64,000 bases of DNA from assembly GCF_001750725.1 (NCBI RefSeq), contig NZ_CP017279.1, positions 2,480,001 to 2,544,000 of the forward strand, read 5' to 3'. The DNA comes from Enterobacter ludwigii (lineage in GTDB: Bacteria; Pseudomonadota; Gammaproteobacteria; Enterobacterales; Enterobacteriaceae). Position numbers and translations under genes: made by a program. How positions within the stretch are numbered: position 1 is the first letter of the stretch; every line of letters starts with the position of its first letter. The notes below the pieces were generated by a model. That model was not told the origin of the DNA and did no database searches. It was given only the letters and a program-made list of their open reading frames with translations. This document shows positions 20,606 through 31,825 of the stretch, piece after piece.

Positions 20606-21266
20606 CGCCGCACTCCAGCACATAACCCAGTCCGCGAAGGGTGGTGACCCTCACGCCGCTACCGCTGAGCTTTTTGCGCAGACGATGAATATAGAGATCG
20701 ATACTCTCCGGGCTAACGTCGTCATTCAGGCTAAACACCTGATCGAACAGCTGCTGCCGGGATACGGGGCGGGTCCGGCGATGCATCAACACCTTCAGCA
20801 GCGACAGTTCACGCGGCGTGAGCGACAGAGGCTCGTCGCGCAGCAGGAAAAAGCCTTCGTCGTCATATTCCAGCTCCCCAAGGCGCTGACGCTCCTGCGT
20901 TCGCCCTTCGCTTCTGCGCAACAGGGCGCGCAGCCGCGCGTCAAGCTCCTCCAGCTCAAACGGTTTCGGCAGATAGTCATCCGCCCCGGCGTTGAGCCCT
21001 TTCACCCGGTCCGCCACGTTGCTGCGCGCGGTGAGAAACAGGACGGGCAGCGTCTGACCGCGTTTACGCAGACGATGCACGACCTCCAGACCGTCAAAGC
21101 CGGGCATGCCGATGTCCAGAATGGCAACCGCATAGCTTTCTCCCTGCAGCAGATGGTCGGCGGCGCGCCCGTCAGAAACGCAGTCCACGGCAAAGCCCTC
21201 CTGCACCAGCGCTTTCTCCAGCCAGTGAGCCAGCTCACGATTATCTTCCGCGAGTAAGAGACGCAT
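20592..21266 (-). CDS. tctD: response regulator TctD (OmpR family)
   Basis: 224-residue regulator with an N-terminal receiver (acid pair Glu7-Asp8, phospho-acceptor Asp51 in ILDIGMPG, Lys near PKPFELEELDAR) and a C-terminal winged-helix domain (LTPRELSLLKVL, DLYIHRLRKKL). It is paired with tctE and divergent from tctCBA, its likely target by analogy with Salmonella. Confidence 0.95.
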   Translation of the reverse strand: MRLLLAEDNRELAHWLEKALVQEGFAVDCVSDGRAADHLLQGESYAVAILDIGMPGFDGLEVVHRLRKRGQTLPVLFLTARSNVADRVKGLNAGADDYLPKPFELEELDARLRALLRRSEGRTQERQRLGELEYDDEGFFLLRDEPLSLTPRELSLLKVLMHRRTRPVSRQQLFDQVFSLNDDVSPESIDLYIHRLRKKLSGSGVRVTTLRGLGYVLECGDEVG

Positions 21267-21294
21267 ATCACATCCTGTAAAGTTGGTGTCGCAT

Positions 21295-21328
21295 TGAAAG
21301 GGAAATGAAAGGTTATTGTTTTAACAAT
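21295..21328. promoter_or_regulatory. candidate TctD operator region
   Basis: TGAAAGG occurs twice with 11-bp spacing (21295 and 21306), the arrangement OmpR-family regulators often bind. Next to it lies a perfect inverted repeat, ATTGTT-TT-AACAAT (21315-21328). Both sit in the 150-bp divergent region between tctD and tctC. Purely inferred. Confidence 0.35.
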
Positions 21329-21416
21329 CACGCAACGGAACCGCTACAAGGTGGTTCACATAATCAGAAAAAAGACCCGTACCCGTACTCCCGGAACTCC
21401 GGCGTGAGGATAAACG

Positions 21417-22397
21417 ATGAAAAAACAACTACTTTCGACGCTTGCTGCAAGCGTATTGATGATAAGTGCCTCTGTCGTTCAGGCGCAGGATGCCCCGTCC
21501 CGCACCGAGTGCATCGCGCCGGCGAAACCCGGCGGCGGTTTCGATCTCACCTGCAAACTCATTCAGGTCAGCATGCTGGAGACCGGCGCTATCACAAAAC
21601 CCATGCGTGTGACTTATATGCCCGGCGGCGTGGGTGCCGTTGCGTACAACGCGATTGTCGCGCAACGCCCTGCGGAAGCCGGCACGGTGGTAGCTTTCTC
21701 CGGTGGCTCGCTATTGAACTTGTCTCAGGGGAAGTTTGGCCGCTACGGCGTGGATGACGTGCGCTGGCTGGCAACCGTCGGTACCGACTACGGCATGATT
21801 GCCGTGCGCACGGATTCACCGTGGAAATCCCTGAAAGACCTGCTGACCGCCATGGAAAAAGATCCGAACAGCGTGGTGATTGGCGCCGGTGCCTCCATCG
21901 GCAGCCAGGACTGGATGAAAGCCGCCCTGCTGGCACAGCAGGCGAAGGTTGATCCTCACAAGATGCGCTACGTGGCGTTTGAAGGGGGCGGCGAACCGGT
22001 GACGGCGCTGATGGGAAATCACGTTCAGGCGGTATCTGGCGATCTCAGTGAAATGGTGCCCTACCTGAACGGCGATAAAATCCGCGTGCTGGCGGTCTTC
22101 TCTGAGAACCGCCTGCCGGGCCAGCTGGCGAACGTCCCTACCGCAAAAGAACAGGGTTATGACCTGGTCTGGCCGATTATCCGCGGTTTCTTCGTCGGGC
22201 CAAAAGTGACCGATGCCGAATATCAGTGGTGGGTCGAAACCTTCAATAAACTCCAGCAGACCGAAGCGTTTAAAAAGCAGCGCGATCTGCGCGGGCTGTT
22301 TGAGTTCAACCTGAGCGGCAAGCCGCTGGATGAGTACGTCAAAAAACAGGTCAATGACTATCGCGAACAGGCGAAAGCCTTTGGTCTTGCCAAATAA
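21417..22397 (+). CDS. tctC: tricarboxylate-binding periplasmic protein TctC
   Basis: Solute-binding component of the tripartite tricarboxylate transporter. 326 residues with a signal peptide cleaved near VQAQD (residue 24). The body is a Bug/TctC fold (KPGGGFDLTCKL, GGVGAVAYN, GGEPVTALMGNHVQA), a family that binds citrate and other carboxylates. First gene of tctCBA; tctB follows after 11 bases. Confidence 0.95.
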   Translation: MKKQLLSTLAASVLMISASVVQAQDAPSRTECIAPAKPGGGFDLTCKLIQVSMLETGAITKPMRVTYMPGGVGAVAYNAIVAQRPAEAGTVVAFSGGSLLNLSQGKFGRYGVDDVRWLATVGTDYGMIAVRTDSPWKSLKDLLTAMEKDPNSVVIGAGASIGSQDWMKAALLAQQAKVDPHKMRYVAFEGGGEPVTALMGNHVQAVSGDLSEMVPYLNGDKIRVLAVFSENRLPGQLANVPTAKEQGYDLVWPIIRGFFVGPKVTDAEYQWWVETFNKLQQTEAFKKQRDLRGLFEFNLSGKPLDEYVKKQVNDYREQAKAFGLAK

Positions 22398-22408
22398 CCG
22401 GAGGCGGT

Positions 22409-22840
22409 ATGAGCGATCGTATTTTTGCCGGGATTTGGCTGCTGCTCTGCGTCGGTGGGATGTTCGTCGCCTGGCAGATCCACAGCGAATACAGCTATGA
22501 ACCGGTGGGGCCGCGCCCCTTCCCGATGGGCATTGTTGGACTGATGCTGCTCTGCTCGGTGGCCCTGCTGCTCCGTCATCCGGATACCGTAGAGTGGCCA
22601 CCGCGCCGTATTCTGCAGCGTCTGCTGGTGATGGTCATCGTTCTGCTGATGTACGCCTGGGGTTTTGAGTGGCTCGGCTTTCCGGTGGCAACCGCCATCC
22701 TGACGATGGTGATCGGTATGCTGTTTAACGCCACCCTCCCGGCGGCGGGGATTTCCGGCGCGGTAATGGGGATCTTGCTGTGGTTTGCCTTTGACCGCCT
22801 GCTGGATGTGACCTTACCGCTCGGCGCATGGTTTAATTAA
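22409..22840 (+). CDS. tctB: tricarboxylate transporter small membrane subunit TctB
   Basis: 143 residues with about four hydrophobic segments, the small membrane component of the TTT family. The start ATG follows GGAGGCGGT. It sits between tctC and tctA with short gaps, as in other tct operons. Confidence 0.93.
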   Translation: MSDRIFAGIWLLLCVGGMFVAWQIHSEYSYEPVGPRPFPMGIVGLMLLCSVALLLRHPDTVEWPPRRILQRLLVMVIVLLMYAWGFEWLGFPVATAILTMVIGMLFNATLPAAGISGAVMGILLWFAFDRLLDVTLPLGAWFN

Positions 22841-22851
22841 CGGAGCACGCT

Positions 22852-24366
22852 ATGGATACCTGGATTTATCTCTCGCAGGGGTTCGCCGTGGCGATGACCC
22901 CGGAAAACCTGGTGATAGCCCTGATCGGCTGCTTTGTCGGGACCATTGTGGGTCTGCTGCCCGGCCTTGGGCCGATTAACGGCGTTGCCATTTTACTCCC
23001 GCTGGCGTTTGCCCTGCATCTGCCTGCGGAATCGGCGCTGATCCTGCTGGCGACGGTGTATATCGGCTGTGAATATGGCGGGCGAATTTCCTCCATCCTG
23101 CTGAACGTGCCCGGCGATGCGGCGGCCATTATGACCGCGCTGGATGGCTACCCGATGGCACGGCAGGGTCGCGGTGGCGTGGCGCTGTCCATCTCCGCGG
23201 TCAGTTCGTTTTGTGGTTCGCTGATTGCCATCGGCGGTATCATTCTGTTTGCCCCAGCGCTGGCCCAGTGGTCGCTGGCGTTTGGTCCGGCAGAGTATTT
23301 TGCGCTGATGGTCTTTGCCATCGCCTGTCTCGGCAGCATGATGGCGCAGAATCCGCTGAAATCGTTTTTGTCCGCGCTGATTGGCTTAGGGTTAGCCACC
23401 GTCGGCGTGGATGCCAACACCGGGGTTTATCGCTTTACCTTTGACAGCGTGCACCTTTCCGACGGCGTGCAGTTTATCGTAGTCGTGATTGGCCTGTTCT
23501 CGGTCTCTGAAATTTTATTGATGCTGGAACATACCAGCAGCGGACAGACGCTGGTGCGTAAAACGGGCCGCATGCTTTTCAGTGCCAAAGAGGGCGCACA
23601 GTGTATCGGCGCGACGCTGCGTTCGTCGGTGATTGGCTTCTTCGTCGGCATTCTGCCAGGGGCCGGGGCCACCATCGCCAGCGCCATCACTTACATGACC
23701 GAGAAAAAGCTCAGCGGCAACAGTGACAGCTTCGGCAAGGGCGACATTCGCGGGGTAGCGGCCCCAGAGGCTGCGAATAACGCCTCGGCCTGCGGTTCGT
23801 TTATCCCGATGCTGACCCTTGGCGTACCGGGCTCGGGCACCACGGCGGTGATGATGGGCGCGCTGACGCTCTATAACATTACGCCTGGACCGGCCATGTT
23901 TACCGAGCAGCCGGATATTGTCTGGGGGCTGATTGCAGCGCTGCTGATCGCCAACGCGATGCTGCTGGTCATGAACATTCCGCTGATTGGTCTGTTCACC
24001 CGGATGCTGACAATTCCCCTGTGGTTCCTGGTGCCGGCTATCGCGGCCGTCTCTGCGGTGGGGGTGTATGCGGTACACAGCACCACTTTCGATCTGGTGC
24101 TGATGGTGCTGCTTGGCGTACTGGGCTACATCCTGCGTAAGATGCACTTCCCGATGTCACCGCTGATTTTAGGCTTTGTGCTGGGAGAGATGCTGGAGCA
24201 GAACCTGCGCCGCGCCTTGTCCATCAGCAACGGCAATATGTCTATTCTGTGGGACAGCAGCGTGACGAAGGTGCTGTTAGCGATGGCCATCCTGGTGATT
24301 GTGGTTCCGCCGGTATTGCGTCTGCTGCGTCGCCGCCAGCGCAAACCGGCACCGGATATCGGTTGA
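22852..24366 (+). CDS. tctA: tricarboxylate transporter large membrane subunit TctA
   Basis: 504-residue polytopic permease subunit with the two duplicated TctA signatures [18 protein letters not shown] and [12 protein letters not shown]. With TctB and the binding protein TctC it drives cation-coupled uptake of citrate-type acids. RBS CGGAGCACGCT. Its stop TGA (24364-24366) is directly adjacent to the menE stop on the other strand. Confidence 0.96.
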   Translation: MDTWIYLSQGFAVAMTPENLVIALIGCFVGTIVGLLPGLGPINGVAILLPLAFALHLPAESALILLATVYIGCEYGGRISSILLNVPGDAAAIMTALDGYPMARQGRGGVALSISAVSSFCGSLIAIGGIILFAPALAQWSLAFGPAEYFALMVFAIACLGSMMAQNPLKSFLSALIGLGLATVGVDANTGVYRFTFDSVHLSDGVQFIVVVIGLFSVSEILLMLEHTSSGQTLVRKTGRMLFSAKEGAQCIGATLRSSVIGFFVGILPGAGATIASAITYMTEKKLSGNSDSFGKGDIRGVAAPEAANNASACGSFIPMLTLGVPGSGTTAVMMGALTLYNITPGPAMFTEQPDIVWGLIAALLIANAMLLVMNIPLIGLFTRMLTIPLWFLVPAIAAVSAVGVYAVHSTTFDLVLMVLLGVLGYILRKMHFPMSPLILGFVLGEMLEQNLRRALSISNGNMSILWDSSVTKVLLAMAILVIVVPPVLRLLRRRQRKPAPDIG

Positions 24367-25728
24367 TTATCCTTTCAACAGACGGGTGACCCACTGTTTT
24401 AATGCCTGGCGGGAGATCTTAATCCCGCCATTTTTGAGCTCTGCCGGCAGCATTAGCCAGTGCACCGGCTGCTCAAAGCGCGCCAGTTTGCCCTGTACCC
24501 ACGCCGGGAAGCCGGTGATATCGGTTCCCGGTTCACACTCCACCACCGCCACCGGACGCTGACCGAACTCGGCGTCATCGAGTGGGACGATAAACGCCTG
24601 GTTTATCTGCGGATGGCGGGCAATAACCCGCTCAAGGCTTTCCGGCTGGATCCCTTCGCCCCCGCTGAAAAAGAGGTTGTCCATTCGGCCAAGGATCGTC
24701 AGGCGCCCGTCATGCCATTCCCCGCGATCGCGGGTGGCAAACCAGCCCTGAGCATTGGTCAGCGGAATCAATGCACCGTCCCGCCAGTAACCTGCGGCCA
24801 TACTTTGCGCGTTGATCCACACTTCACCGTCAACCACCCGCACCTCTCTGCCCGGCAACGCAGCGCCGACGTCCGGTTCACCGTCCGCCTCTTTGGCACA
24901 AACCGTTGAGGCAAACTCCGTCAGACCGTAGCCACAGAAAGTGCGGATCCCCCGCTGGCTCGCCTGCTGAGTCAGATCAACGGGGATCGCGGCCCCGCCA
25001 AGCAGTACGGCTTTCAGCGCGACAGGCTGGTGTGCATTAAGCAGACGCCAGAGCTGCGTCGGTACCAGTGAGGCATGCGTACAGCCCTGCAGGGCCTGCG
25101 CCAGCGGCTGCTTCTCGCGGACGGTTAAGCGCGCGCCAGCCTGCAGCCAGCGCCACAAAATCCCCTGCCCGGAGACATGAAATAGCGGCAGGGAGAGCAG
25201 CCAGTCGTCTTCATCGCCGTAGGGCATCAGCGAAAGCACGCCGCGCGCACTGGCAAGATGGGCGGCACAGGTATGGACCGCCGCCTTGGGTAAACCGGTT
25301 GAACCGGATGTCAGCGTCATGGAAGCCAGCCGCGACGGTTGCCACGCCACGCGACACCCGCCCGGCGCCTCGCGCATACTGAGCGCGACCAGCCCGTCGT
25401 AGACGCCGCCCAGCACCAGGGCAAAGCGCAGCGTCATCTGCGGGAGCAACACGTCCAGCAACGGGTGCGGCAGCTGCGGGTTAACGGGAAGAATACGTGC
25501 CCCGCACTGAAGCAATGCCAGCCACGCCATCAGGGTTTGCGGGTGGTTATGCGCCAGCAGCAGTACGCCGTCGCCCTCCTGCACACCCTGCAGCTGAAAG
25601 CCCGCGGCCAGTCTGTCGATGCGCGCACACAGCTGTTGCCAGCTGAGCGTCTCATCGTTCAGCCTCAGGGCCGGTTTATCAGCATACTGCGCGCACCAGT
25701 GTCGCCACGGCCAGTCGGTAAAACTCAT
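24367..25728 (-). CDS. menE: o-succinylbenzoate-CoA ligase
   Basis: AMP-forming acyl-CoA synthetase that activates o-succinylbenzoate for menaquinone synthesis. 453 residues (E. coli 451). The phosphate-binding loop [17 protein letters not shown] and the adenylate motif [11 protein letters not shown] are present. Last gene of the men operon; its start overlaps the menC stop by 4 bases. Confidence 0.97.
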   Translation of the reverse strand: MSFTDWPWRHWCAQYADKPALRLNDETLSWQQLCARIDRLAAGFQLQGVQEGDGVLLLAHNHPQTLMAWLALLQCGARILPVNPQLPHPLLDVLLPQMTLRFALVLGGVYDGLVALSMREAPGGCRVAWQPSRLASMTLTSGSTGLPKAAVHTCAAHLASARGVLSLMPYGDEDDWLLSLPLFHVSGQGILWRWLQAGARLTVREKQPLAQALQGCTHASLVPTQLWRLLNAHQPVALKAVLLGGAAIPVDLTQQASQRGIRTFCGYGLTEFASTVCAKEADGEPDVGAALPGREVRVVDGEVWINAQSMAAGYWRDGALIPLTNAQGWFATRDRGEWHDGRLTILGRMDNLFFSGGEGIQPESLERVIARHPQINQAFIVPLDDAEFGQRPVAVVECEPGTDITGFPAWVQGKLARFEQPVHWLMLPAELKNGGIKISRQALKQWVTRLLKG

Positions 25729-26690
25729 AGCAACGGCTCCAGCCCCTCAACGTCAAGGAGCGGCAGCGTGCTGTCTGGCCACGGTCGGATAAGCTGATTT
25801 TGCATCAGGTTCAGCGTATCGAGACCGGGGACAGTGTCTGGCGTTAACCAGGCGGCAATGCGCGCCAGTTGGGTTAGCCCCAGGCTGGACTCAATCGAAG
25901 AGCTAATGACCGCCGTCAGCCCGGCGGCATGGGCCGCCGCGACCTGCTCGCGTACCTTAGCAAGGCTGCCGGTCAAGGTCGGTTTAATGACCACCGCGCG
26001 GACACCCGGTTCGGCGACAAACGCAAAGCCGTCTTCACGCAGGCTTTCATCCCACGCGATGGCAATGCCGGTTTCACGGGCAAACGCCCGGGAATCGTCG
26101 CGAGTTTTACACGGCTCTTCCAGAAACGCGATACGACTGCGGTACGCCGGGTTTACGTACTTCGCGAACTGCTGCGCCTTCAGCGGCGTCCAGGCGCGGT
26201 TAGCATCCAGACGCAGATGCAGGTCGGGCAATGCTTCCAGTAAGAGGTTAGCGACCATCCCATCGCGCACCGCTTCATAGAGACCGACTTTGATTTTCGC
26301 CACTTTCTCGCCCGGCATGGCGGCGAGCAGCGCAAACAGTTCATCCGGATCGCCCGTACAGAGCGGTGCCGCGCGGTAATTAGCCTCTGCAGGCAAGCTA
26401 CCGTCCAGCTCCGCCAGCGCGCAGCTAATACCAAAAGCCGCGGAAGGCACCTCCGGCAACGCCGGGTTCGCGCCCTCACGCCACTCACTGGCCCACGCCA
26501 GCAATACCGCCTGCGCGTCATCCAGCGATTCAAGGCTAAAACCCGGCAGCGGCGAAATCTCGCCCCAGCCTTCCTGCTCGCCCTGCTGCAGATGCACCAG
26601 CATGCCATCACGGGTTTTTAACCGCCGTTCACGCAGCACCACGCCCGCGTCCATCGGTATCTGCCAGCGGTAAACCTGCGCGCGACGCAT
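25725..26690 (-). CDS. menC: o-succinylbenzoate synthase
   Basis: Enolase-superfamily dehydratase converting SHCHC to o-succinylbenzoate. 321 residues (E. coli 320). Active-site segments are in order: KIKVG (catalytic Lys), [21 protein letters not shown] (metal ligands) and VVIKPTL (second Lys). Overlaps menE by 4 bases and shares one base with menB. Confidence 0.97.
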   Translation of the reverse strand: MRRAQVYRWQIPMDAGVVLRERRLKTRDGMLVHLQQGEQEGWGEISPLPGFSLESLDDAQAVLLAWASEWREGANPALPEVPSAAFGISCALAELDGSLPAEANYRAAPLCTGDPDELFALLAAMPGEKVAKIKVGLYEAVRDGMVANLLLEALPDLHLRLDANRAWTPLKAQQFAKYVNPAYRSRIAFLEEPCKTRDDSRAFARETGIAIAWDESLREDGFAFVAEPGVRAVVIKPTLTGSLAKVREQVAAAHAAGLTAVISSSIESSLGLTQLARIAAWLTPDTVPGLDTLNLMQNQLIRPWPDSTLPLLDVEGLEPLL

Positions 26691-27547
26691 TACGGATTCC
26701 GTTTATATTTGCTGAAGTCAGGCTGGCGTTTTTCGTTAAAGGCGTTGCGACCTTCCTGCCCTTCTTCGGTCATGTAGAACAGCATGGTGGCGTTACCTGC
26801 CAGCTCCTGCAGACCTGCCTGACCGTCACAGTCGGCATTCAGGGCCGCTTTCAGGCAGCGCAGCGCCATTGGGCTGTTTTGCAGCATTTCACGACACCAG
26901 CGCACGGTCTCTTTCTCGAGGTCGGCAATTGGCACCACGGTGTTCACCAGGCCCATATCCAGCGCTTCCTGAGCACTGTACTGACGGCACAGGAACCAGA
27001 TTTCGCGGGCTTTTTTCTGACCGACAATGCGAGCCATGTAGGAAGCCCCCCAGCCACCATCGAACGAACCCACTTTCGGGCCCGTCTGGCCAAAGATGGC
27101 GTTCTCTGCGGCAATGGTCAGGTCACACATCATGTGAAGCACATGGCCGCCGCCGATGGAGTAGCCAGCCACCATCGCCACCACCGGCTTTGGACAGGTG
27201 CGGATCTGGCGCTGGAAATCGAGCACGTTCAGGTGGTGAACGCCAGAGTCATCCTGGTATCCGCCGTAATCGCCGCGCACTTTCTGATCGCCACCGGCAC
27301 AGAACGCTTTTTCACCTTCGCCGGTCAGGACGATAACACCGATGTTGTCGTCATAGCGCGCGTCTGCCAGCGCCTGAATCATCTCTTTGACGGTCAGCGG
27401 ACGGAACGCGTTACGCACCTGCGGGCGGTTGATGGTGATTTTGGCAATGCCGTCTGCGGATTTGTGGTAACGAATGTCGGAGTAACCTTCGGAGCAGTCT
27501 TGCCATTCAACCGGCGCATAGAGCATGTGTTCATCAGGATAGATCAT
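26690..27547 (-). CDS. menB: 1,4-dihydroxy-2-naphthoyl-CoA synthase
   Basis: Crotonase-family ring-closing enzyme acting on o-succinylbenzoyl-CoA. 285 residues, identical in length to E. coli and very similar throughout ([44 protein letters not shown]). ATG at 27547; overlaps menH by 4 bases. Confidence 0.98.
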   Translation of the reverse strand: MIYPDEHMLYAPVEWQDCSEGYSDIRYHKSADGIAKITINRPQVRNAFRPLTVKEMIQALADARYDDNIGVIVLTGEGEKAFCAGGDQKVRGDYGGYQDDSGVHHLNVLDFQRQIRTCPKPVVAMVAGYSIGGGHVLHMMCDLTIAAENAIFGQTGPKVGSFDGGWGASYMARIVGQKKAREIWFLCRQYSAQEALDMGLVNTVVPIADLEKETVRWCREMLQNSPMALRCLKAALNADCDGQAGLQELAGNATMLFYMTEEGQEGRNAFNEKRQPDFSKYKRNP

Positions 27548-28320
27548 AGAGAGTCCTTTATTCGAAGACGCAGTATCTGAGCCAGACTCGCAGCAACCAC
27601 AGCGGGGTTTTCCCGGTGGGCGTTGTGTCCAGCATGGGGGATCGCATGGCGTACGGCGTGCAGTTCAGCCGCAAGGGCTTTGAACTTCTCATCACGTTCA
27701 CCATATAAATAATCAAAAGCGACGTTGCAGACGCTCAGTCCCGGACGCAAATCAGGCTGCACGGCCAGCGAGGTGGCCTCGAGCATCATCGCCAGAGTCG
27801 CGCCATTGTTCTGGCTACGCAGGCGAATAAGCGCCTGCCGCTGAACGTCCGTCAGGGAAGCAAATACGGGTTGTCGGTACCAGTCGGTGAAAACCACGTC
27901 GAGCGCCTCGGTACGAAAGCGCCGCGCCCAGCGGCGATCGGATGCCAGCCGCGCACTCCGCTCACCGGCATCCTGTAGCCCGGGATGGCCGCCTTCCACA
28001 ATAATGCCCTTCAGCCCCTCTGGCTGCTGGCAGGCATGGAACATCGCAATGCGGCCGCCGAGGGAGTACCCCACCAGCCAGAAATTCAGTATGTTGTAAC
28101 TAAGGAGGGTTCGGGTCAGCAAATCGCTCATCTCCTCGAACCCGGTCACGCCAGCATTGCCGGAACCACCGTGCCCCGGCAGGTCGAGATACAGCTGCGG
28201 GTAATCGCTTAGCGCCGCCCCGACCGTCTGCCACTCGCGGCAATCCCCGGAAAAACCGTGCAAAAAGACCAGCCAGGGATAACCCGGCTTTCCAGCCTGC
28301 TGCACGCCCGCGAGGATCAC
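27544..28320 (-). CDS. menH: SHCHC synthase (alpha/beta hydrolase)
   Basis: Eliminates pyruvate from SEPHCHC to give SHCHC. 258 residues (E. coli 252). Alpha/beta-hydrolase motifs: [11 protein letters not shown], nucleophile Ser in GYSLGGR, and catalytic His in GHNAH near the end. The start is GTG at 28320, overlapping the menD stop (GTGA); E. coli uses ATG here. Confidence 0.96.
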   Translation of the reverse strand: MILAGVQQAGKPGYPWLVFLHGFSGDCREWQTVGAALSDYPQLYLDLPGHGGSGNAGVTGFEEMSDLLTRTLLSYNILNFWLVGYSLGGRIAMFHACQQPEGLKGIIVEGGHPGLQDAGERSARLASDRRWARRFRTEALDVVFTDWYRQPVFASLTDVQRQALIRLRSQNNGATLAMMLEATSLAVQPDLRPGLSVCNVAFDYLYGERDEKFKALAAELHAVRHAIPHAGHNAHRENPAVVAASLAQILRLRIKDSL

Positions 28321-29987
28321 AGGTGGCTTACCTGGGCCAGCAGGCTTTGCAGTTTCTGCGCGCCGTCAGCATCGTTCACCACCAGTTCGATCAGCGTCGC
28401 ACCGGGCTGTCGCCAGGCGCTGCTCAGGGCCGCATCAAGCGCTTCCCAGCTTTCCGGGCGATGGTATTTCAGGCTGAACATTGCCGCGGCGTGTTCAAAC
28501 TGCACGTTCTGCGGCATCAGATAGAAACGCTCACGTTCGCTCTGCGGGGTGGGCAGCAGGGAGAAAATCTGTCCACCGTTGTTGTTAACCACAATCAGCA
28601 CAAACGGTGCCGAAACCTGACGCAGCAGCGCCAGGGCATTGAGGTCGTACAGCGCGGAGAGATCGCCGACAATCGCCAGCGTAGACTTCGCGCTGGCACG
28701 CTGTACGCCCGCCGCCGTGGAGATCAACCCGTCAATGCCGCTGGCCCCCCGGTTACTGTAGACCGGGTAACCGGCTGGCAGCTTTGAAAAGGCATCTATC
28801 AGGCGAACCACCAGGCTGTTGCCGACAAACAGCTGCCCCTGCTCGGGCAGATACTGACGAATACGGTGTGCCAGCCCGGCCTCACTGAACGCTTCGCAGC
28901 TCGCCTGGGTTAACGCCCAGGCCTGTTCCGAAAGCGCCGGGATCGCAACGGCCCAGGGCTTGCGTTTTTCAGCCGGATGGAGCGCAAGCCAGGCGTCAAT
29001 CTCACTGACCAGACGACGACCACGATGGTGTGCCGGGTCGAGCCGCCCTTCCAGCGAGTCCACCAGCCAGTACTCTTCTGGATCACAGGTTGCCTGCCAC
29101 TGCAGTAACCGTTTACCGGTCAGGCTTGAGCCGAGCTGGACAATAATCTGCGCCTGCGAAAGCTCGGTGACCGCCTTCGCATTCCCCAGCCAGAGATCGG
29201 CACACGGCAGCGGCTGACCGGTCTGGGAAAGCACGTCGCCAATCAGCGGCCAGCCAAGGGTTTGCGCCCATTCCGCAACCAGCTTGCCTTGCGCGGCGCT
29301 CATGCGCCCGGCAACCACCACGCCACGCTTCTGCCGCCAGAAGAACCAGTCACGTTGTCTGGCGCTTTCAGGATGCGGTTGTGCACGCAGCCACGGCTTT
29401 TCACTTTGCCACCACTCACCCAGGGTGCGCTGCCATTCAAGACCGGTGTCATCCATTTCGCCATACAGCGGTTCGGCAAACGGACAGTTAATATGCAGCG
29501 CCCCGCCGCGCAGTGTCCCGATGGCATGATCGATTGTCGAGACCAGCCAGCTTGCCGGAATATCCTGAGTAGGACGCGGTAGCGCGATTGCCTGTGAAGG
29601 GTGCGAGGCAAAGATGCCCGGCTGACGAATGGCCTGGTTGGCGCCACAGTCGATAAGCTCGGGGGGACGATCCGCGGTCAGCAGGATCAGTTTCTCCCCG
29701 GTTAATCCGGCTTCGATCAACGCCGGATAGAGGTTTGCCACCGCGGTACCGGAGGTCACAATCACCGCCACAGGCTCGTTGCTGACTTTCGCCAGCCCCA
29801 GCGCCAGATGGCCAAGCCCGCGTTCATCAAAATGAGTGTGGTGAATAAATGCCCGGTTTTCAGCGGCCGCCAGCGTCAGCGGCGTTGAACGAGAACCCGG
29901 TGCAATACACACGTGCCTGACGCCATGGCGAGTCAGGGCTTCAAGGATCACCGCCGCCCAGCGTCGGTTAAAAGAACTTACTGACAT
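28317..29987 (-). CDS. menD: SEPHCHC synthase
   Basis: ThDP-dependent enzyme that joins 2-oxoglutarate and isochorismate in menaquinone synthesis. 556 residues, as in E. coli. Conserved N-terminal stretch [18 protein letters not shown] and ThDP-binding [16 protein letters not shown]. The ATG at 29987 ([10 protein letters not shown]) has GGA 8 bases upstream; the in-frame extension begins with TTG and is not conserved. Confidence 0.97.
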   Translation of the reverse strand: MSVSSFNRRWAAVILEALTRHGVRHVCIAPGSRSTPLTLAAAENRAFIHHTHFDERGLGHLALGLAKVSNEPVAVIVTSGTAVANLYPALIEAGLTGEKLILLTADRPPELIDCGANQAIRQPGIFASHPSQAIALPRPTQDIPASWLVSTIDHAIGTLRGGALHINCPFAEPLYGEMDDTGLEWQRTLGEWWQSEKPWLRAQPHPESARQRDWFFWRQKRGVVVAGRMSAAQGKLVAEWAQTLGWPLIGDVLSQTGQPLPCADLWLGNAKAVTELSQAQIIVQLGSSLTGKRLLQWQATCDPEEYWLVDSLEGRLDPAHHRGRRLVSEIDAWLALHPAEKRKPWAVAIPALSEQAWALTQASCEAFSEAGLAHRIRQYLPEQGQLFVGNSLVVRLIDAFSKLPAGYPVYSNRGASGIDGLISTAAGVQRASAKSTLAIVGDLSALYDLNALALLRQVSAPFVLIVVNNNGGQIFSLLPTPQSERERFYLMPQNVQFEHAAAMFSLKYHRPESWEALDAALSSAWRQPGATLIELVVNDADGAQKLQSLLAQVSHL

Positions 29988-30075
29988 GAGATTGTCCGGT
30001 ATCAAGAATGCGACACAGTATAAATAATAGAAAAAATTGGAATTTTGATATGAATCGGGATTGCGCGAATCAGTC

Positions 30076-31371
30076 TTAATCCCTTAGGAGCAGAGAGCGC
30101 AGTCCGGCCGCTTTGTTTTCTATCTCCTGCCACTCCTGCTCCGGGTCAGAGCCGCTGACAATTCCCGCCCCGGCGTACAGCCGCAGGGCGTCTTCGTAAA
30201 CACGGGCAGAACGCAACGCCACGCAGAACTCGCTTTGTTCAGGGGATAAATACCCGGCAGAACCGGCGTACCACTCGCGGTCGAACGGCTCGTTGTGGTG
30301 GATAAAGTCGCGCGCCGCCTGACGCGGCAGACCGGCGACGGCCGCCGTGGGCTGCAGAACATGCAGGCATTGTGCATCGTCAGCGTGTTTGAGCTCGGTC
30401 CAGATACAGCGACGCAGATGCTGTACTTTACGCAGCCGAACAACCTGGGCGGGCAGCACCTCCAGCGTCTGGGTATAGTGCTGGAGCCGCTGGCAAATAT
30501 CTTCCACCACCAGCATATTTTCACGCTGATTTTTGTCGTCGTTCATCAGCCAGTCGCCCAGCCGTTCGGCCTGTTTATCATCGGTATGGCTGGCGACGGT
30601 GCCTGCCAGCGCTTCCGTGCGCAGCAGCTTGCCGCGTCTGCGCCACAGGCGCTCGGGGGTCGAGCCGAGAAACGCGTTGCTGGCATCGAACACCATGCAG
30701 AAATGGTAGCAGTTCAGGTTCAGGGCGCGGCTGGCAGCCATCAGTGCGACAGGGTTAACAGAGTGCTTAAACTGCAGGTCGGTTGCCCGGGCGAGCACCA
30801 CCTTTTCAAAATCACCGCGAGCGATGGTCTGGGTTGCCTTGCGGATAAGGCGCAGCCATTCGGGTTGTTCCGGATGATGCTTTTCCTGCACAACCTCAAC
30901 GGACAGTGGACGAATGGGTCTCGCCTCACCGAGTTGCTGGAGAAAATCCAGCGCGGCGCGGGCATCATCGTGAAGTGAACTGTCGCTCCACAGCTGCAGG
31001 CGTAACGTGGCCTGTCCGGCGGTACGTCGCCACACCAGACGCGGTAAAAACAGACTGCCCTGCTCGGGATTAAACGCATTCAGGCCGCAGATACGCGTGT
31101 CGCGGGCCGCATCATGCGCCTGCAAAAACTGTGAGGCAAATGCCAGAGAGGAGAAATGCGCGACGGCACCAAGCGCAGCAAGTTCTTCATCACCGTTACG
31201 CTGTTGCCAGTAAAACTGAGGATAGCAACGCTGAACACCCAGCCAGGCCAGGGGATCGAAGGCGTCGTTTAACGGGAAAGAGACGTCGAAGTGATGTAAA
31301 CCGGGTGCAGTGGGTAACGCTTGCGTAAGCTGGCTACGCAGATGCTCCAGCGCGGTGGAAATCGAATTCAC
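30076..31371 (-). CDS. menF: isochorismate synthase MenF
   Basis: Chorismate to isochorismate, committing step of menaquinone synthesis. 431 residues, as in E. coli. Chorismate-binding domain in the C-terminal half ([53 protein letters not shown]). The start is GTG at 31371 with AGGGAGAGG upstream. First gene of menFDHBCE; an 88-bp gap separates it from menD. Confidence 0.97.
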   Translation of the reverse strand: MNSISTALEHLRSQLTQALPTAPGLHHFDVSFPLNDAFDPLAWLGVQRCYPQFYWQQRNGDEELAALGAVAHFSSLAFASQFLQAHDAARDTRICGLNAFNPEQGSLFLPRLVWRRTAGQATLRLQLWSDSSLHDDARAALDFLQQLGEARPIRPLSVEVVQEKHHPEQPEWLRLIRKATQTIARGDFEKVVLARATDLQFKHSVNPVALMAASRALNLNCYHFCMVFDASNAFLGSTPERLWRRRGKLLRTEALAGTVASHTDDKQAERLGDWLMNDDKNQRENMLVVEDICQRLQHYTQTLEVLPAQVVRLRKVQHLRRCIWTELKHADDAQCLHVLQPTAAVAGLPRQAARDFIHHNEPFDREWYAGSAGYLSPEQSEFCVALRSARVYEDALRLYAGAGIVSGSDPEQEWQEIENKAAGLRSLLLRD

Positions 31372-31398
31372 GCGAACCTCTCCCTGTTAAAACCGCAT

Positions 31399-31404
31399 AT
31401 TATA
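31399..31404 (-). promoter_or_regulatory. menF -10 element
   Basis: Reads TATAAT on the minus strand 28 bases upstream of the GTG start of menF. No convincing -35 is seen at standard spacing. Likely men operon promoter. Confidence 0.45.
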
Positions 31405-31466
31405 CGGGGTACTGACCATAAATAGCAGTACCCACGTATAGGGAGTGGTTAACCGTATAAGGAACG

Positions 31467-31772
31467 TTAACGGCGGGCTAAAAGCAGCCCCAGCACCAGT
31501 CCGACAGCTGCCCCTACCCCGATGCCTTGCCATGGTTTTTCATGGACGTAATCATCGGCACGGTATACCGCCTTTTTCGCGCGGTAGTAGTAATTGTCCG
31601 AAGCATGGCTGACGCGATTTTTAACATCATCCAGTGCTTTTTCGGCACGGGCTTTCAACTCAATATATTTCTGATCGGCAGGGTCGCCCGACGAACGTAA
31701 CACCTCTTCCAGCGTTTCGCTCAGCAAGGCCAGGTCGTCATCGATACGGGTATCCCAGGATTGAAATGACAT
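31467..31772 (-). CDS. elaB: ElaB, YqjD/ElaB family tail-anchored protein
   Basis: 101 residues, as in E. coli. A charged N-terminal helical region is followed by a single C-terminal membrane segment (GIGVGAAVGLVLGLLLARR) typical of tail-anchored, ribosome-associated stationary-phase proteins of the YqjD family. ATG at 31772 has GGAGAAAAAT before it; an upstream in-frame ATG at 31784 lacks an RBS. Confidence 0.94.
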   Translation of the reverse strand: MSFQSWDTRIDDDLALLSETLEEVLRSSGDPADQKYIELKARAEKALDDVKNRVSHASDNYYYRAKKAVYRADDYVHEKPWQGIGVGAAVGLVLGLLLARR

Positions 31773-31825
31773 ATTTTTCTCCATGTTAGTACACCAGTCC
31801 GCTAACTATAGCCAACGACTCGCCA

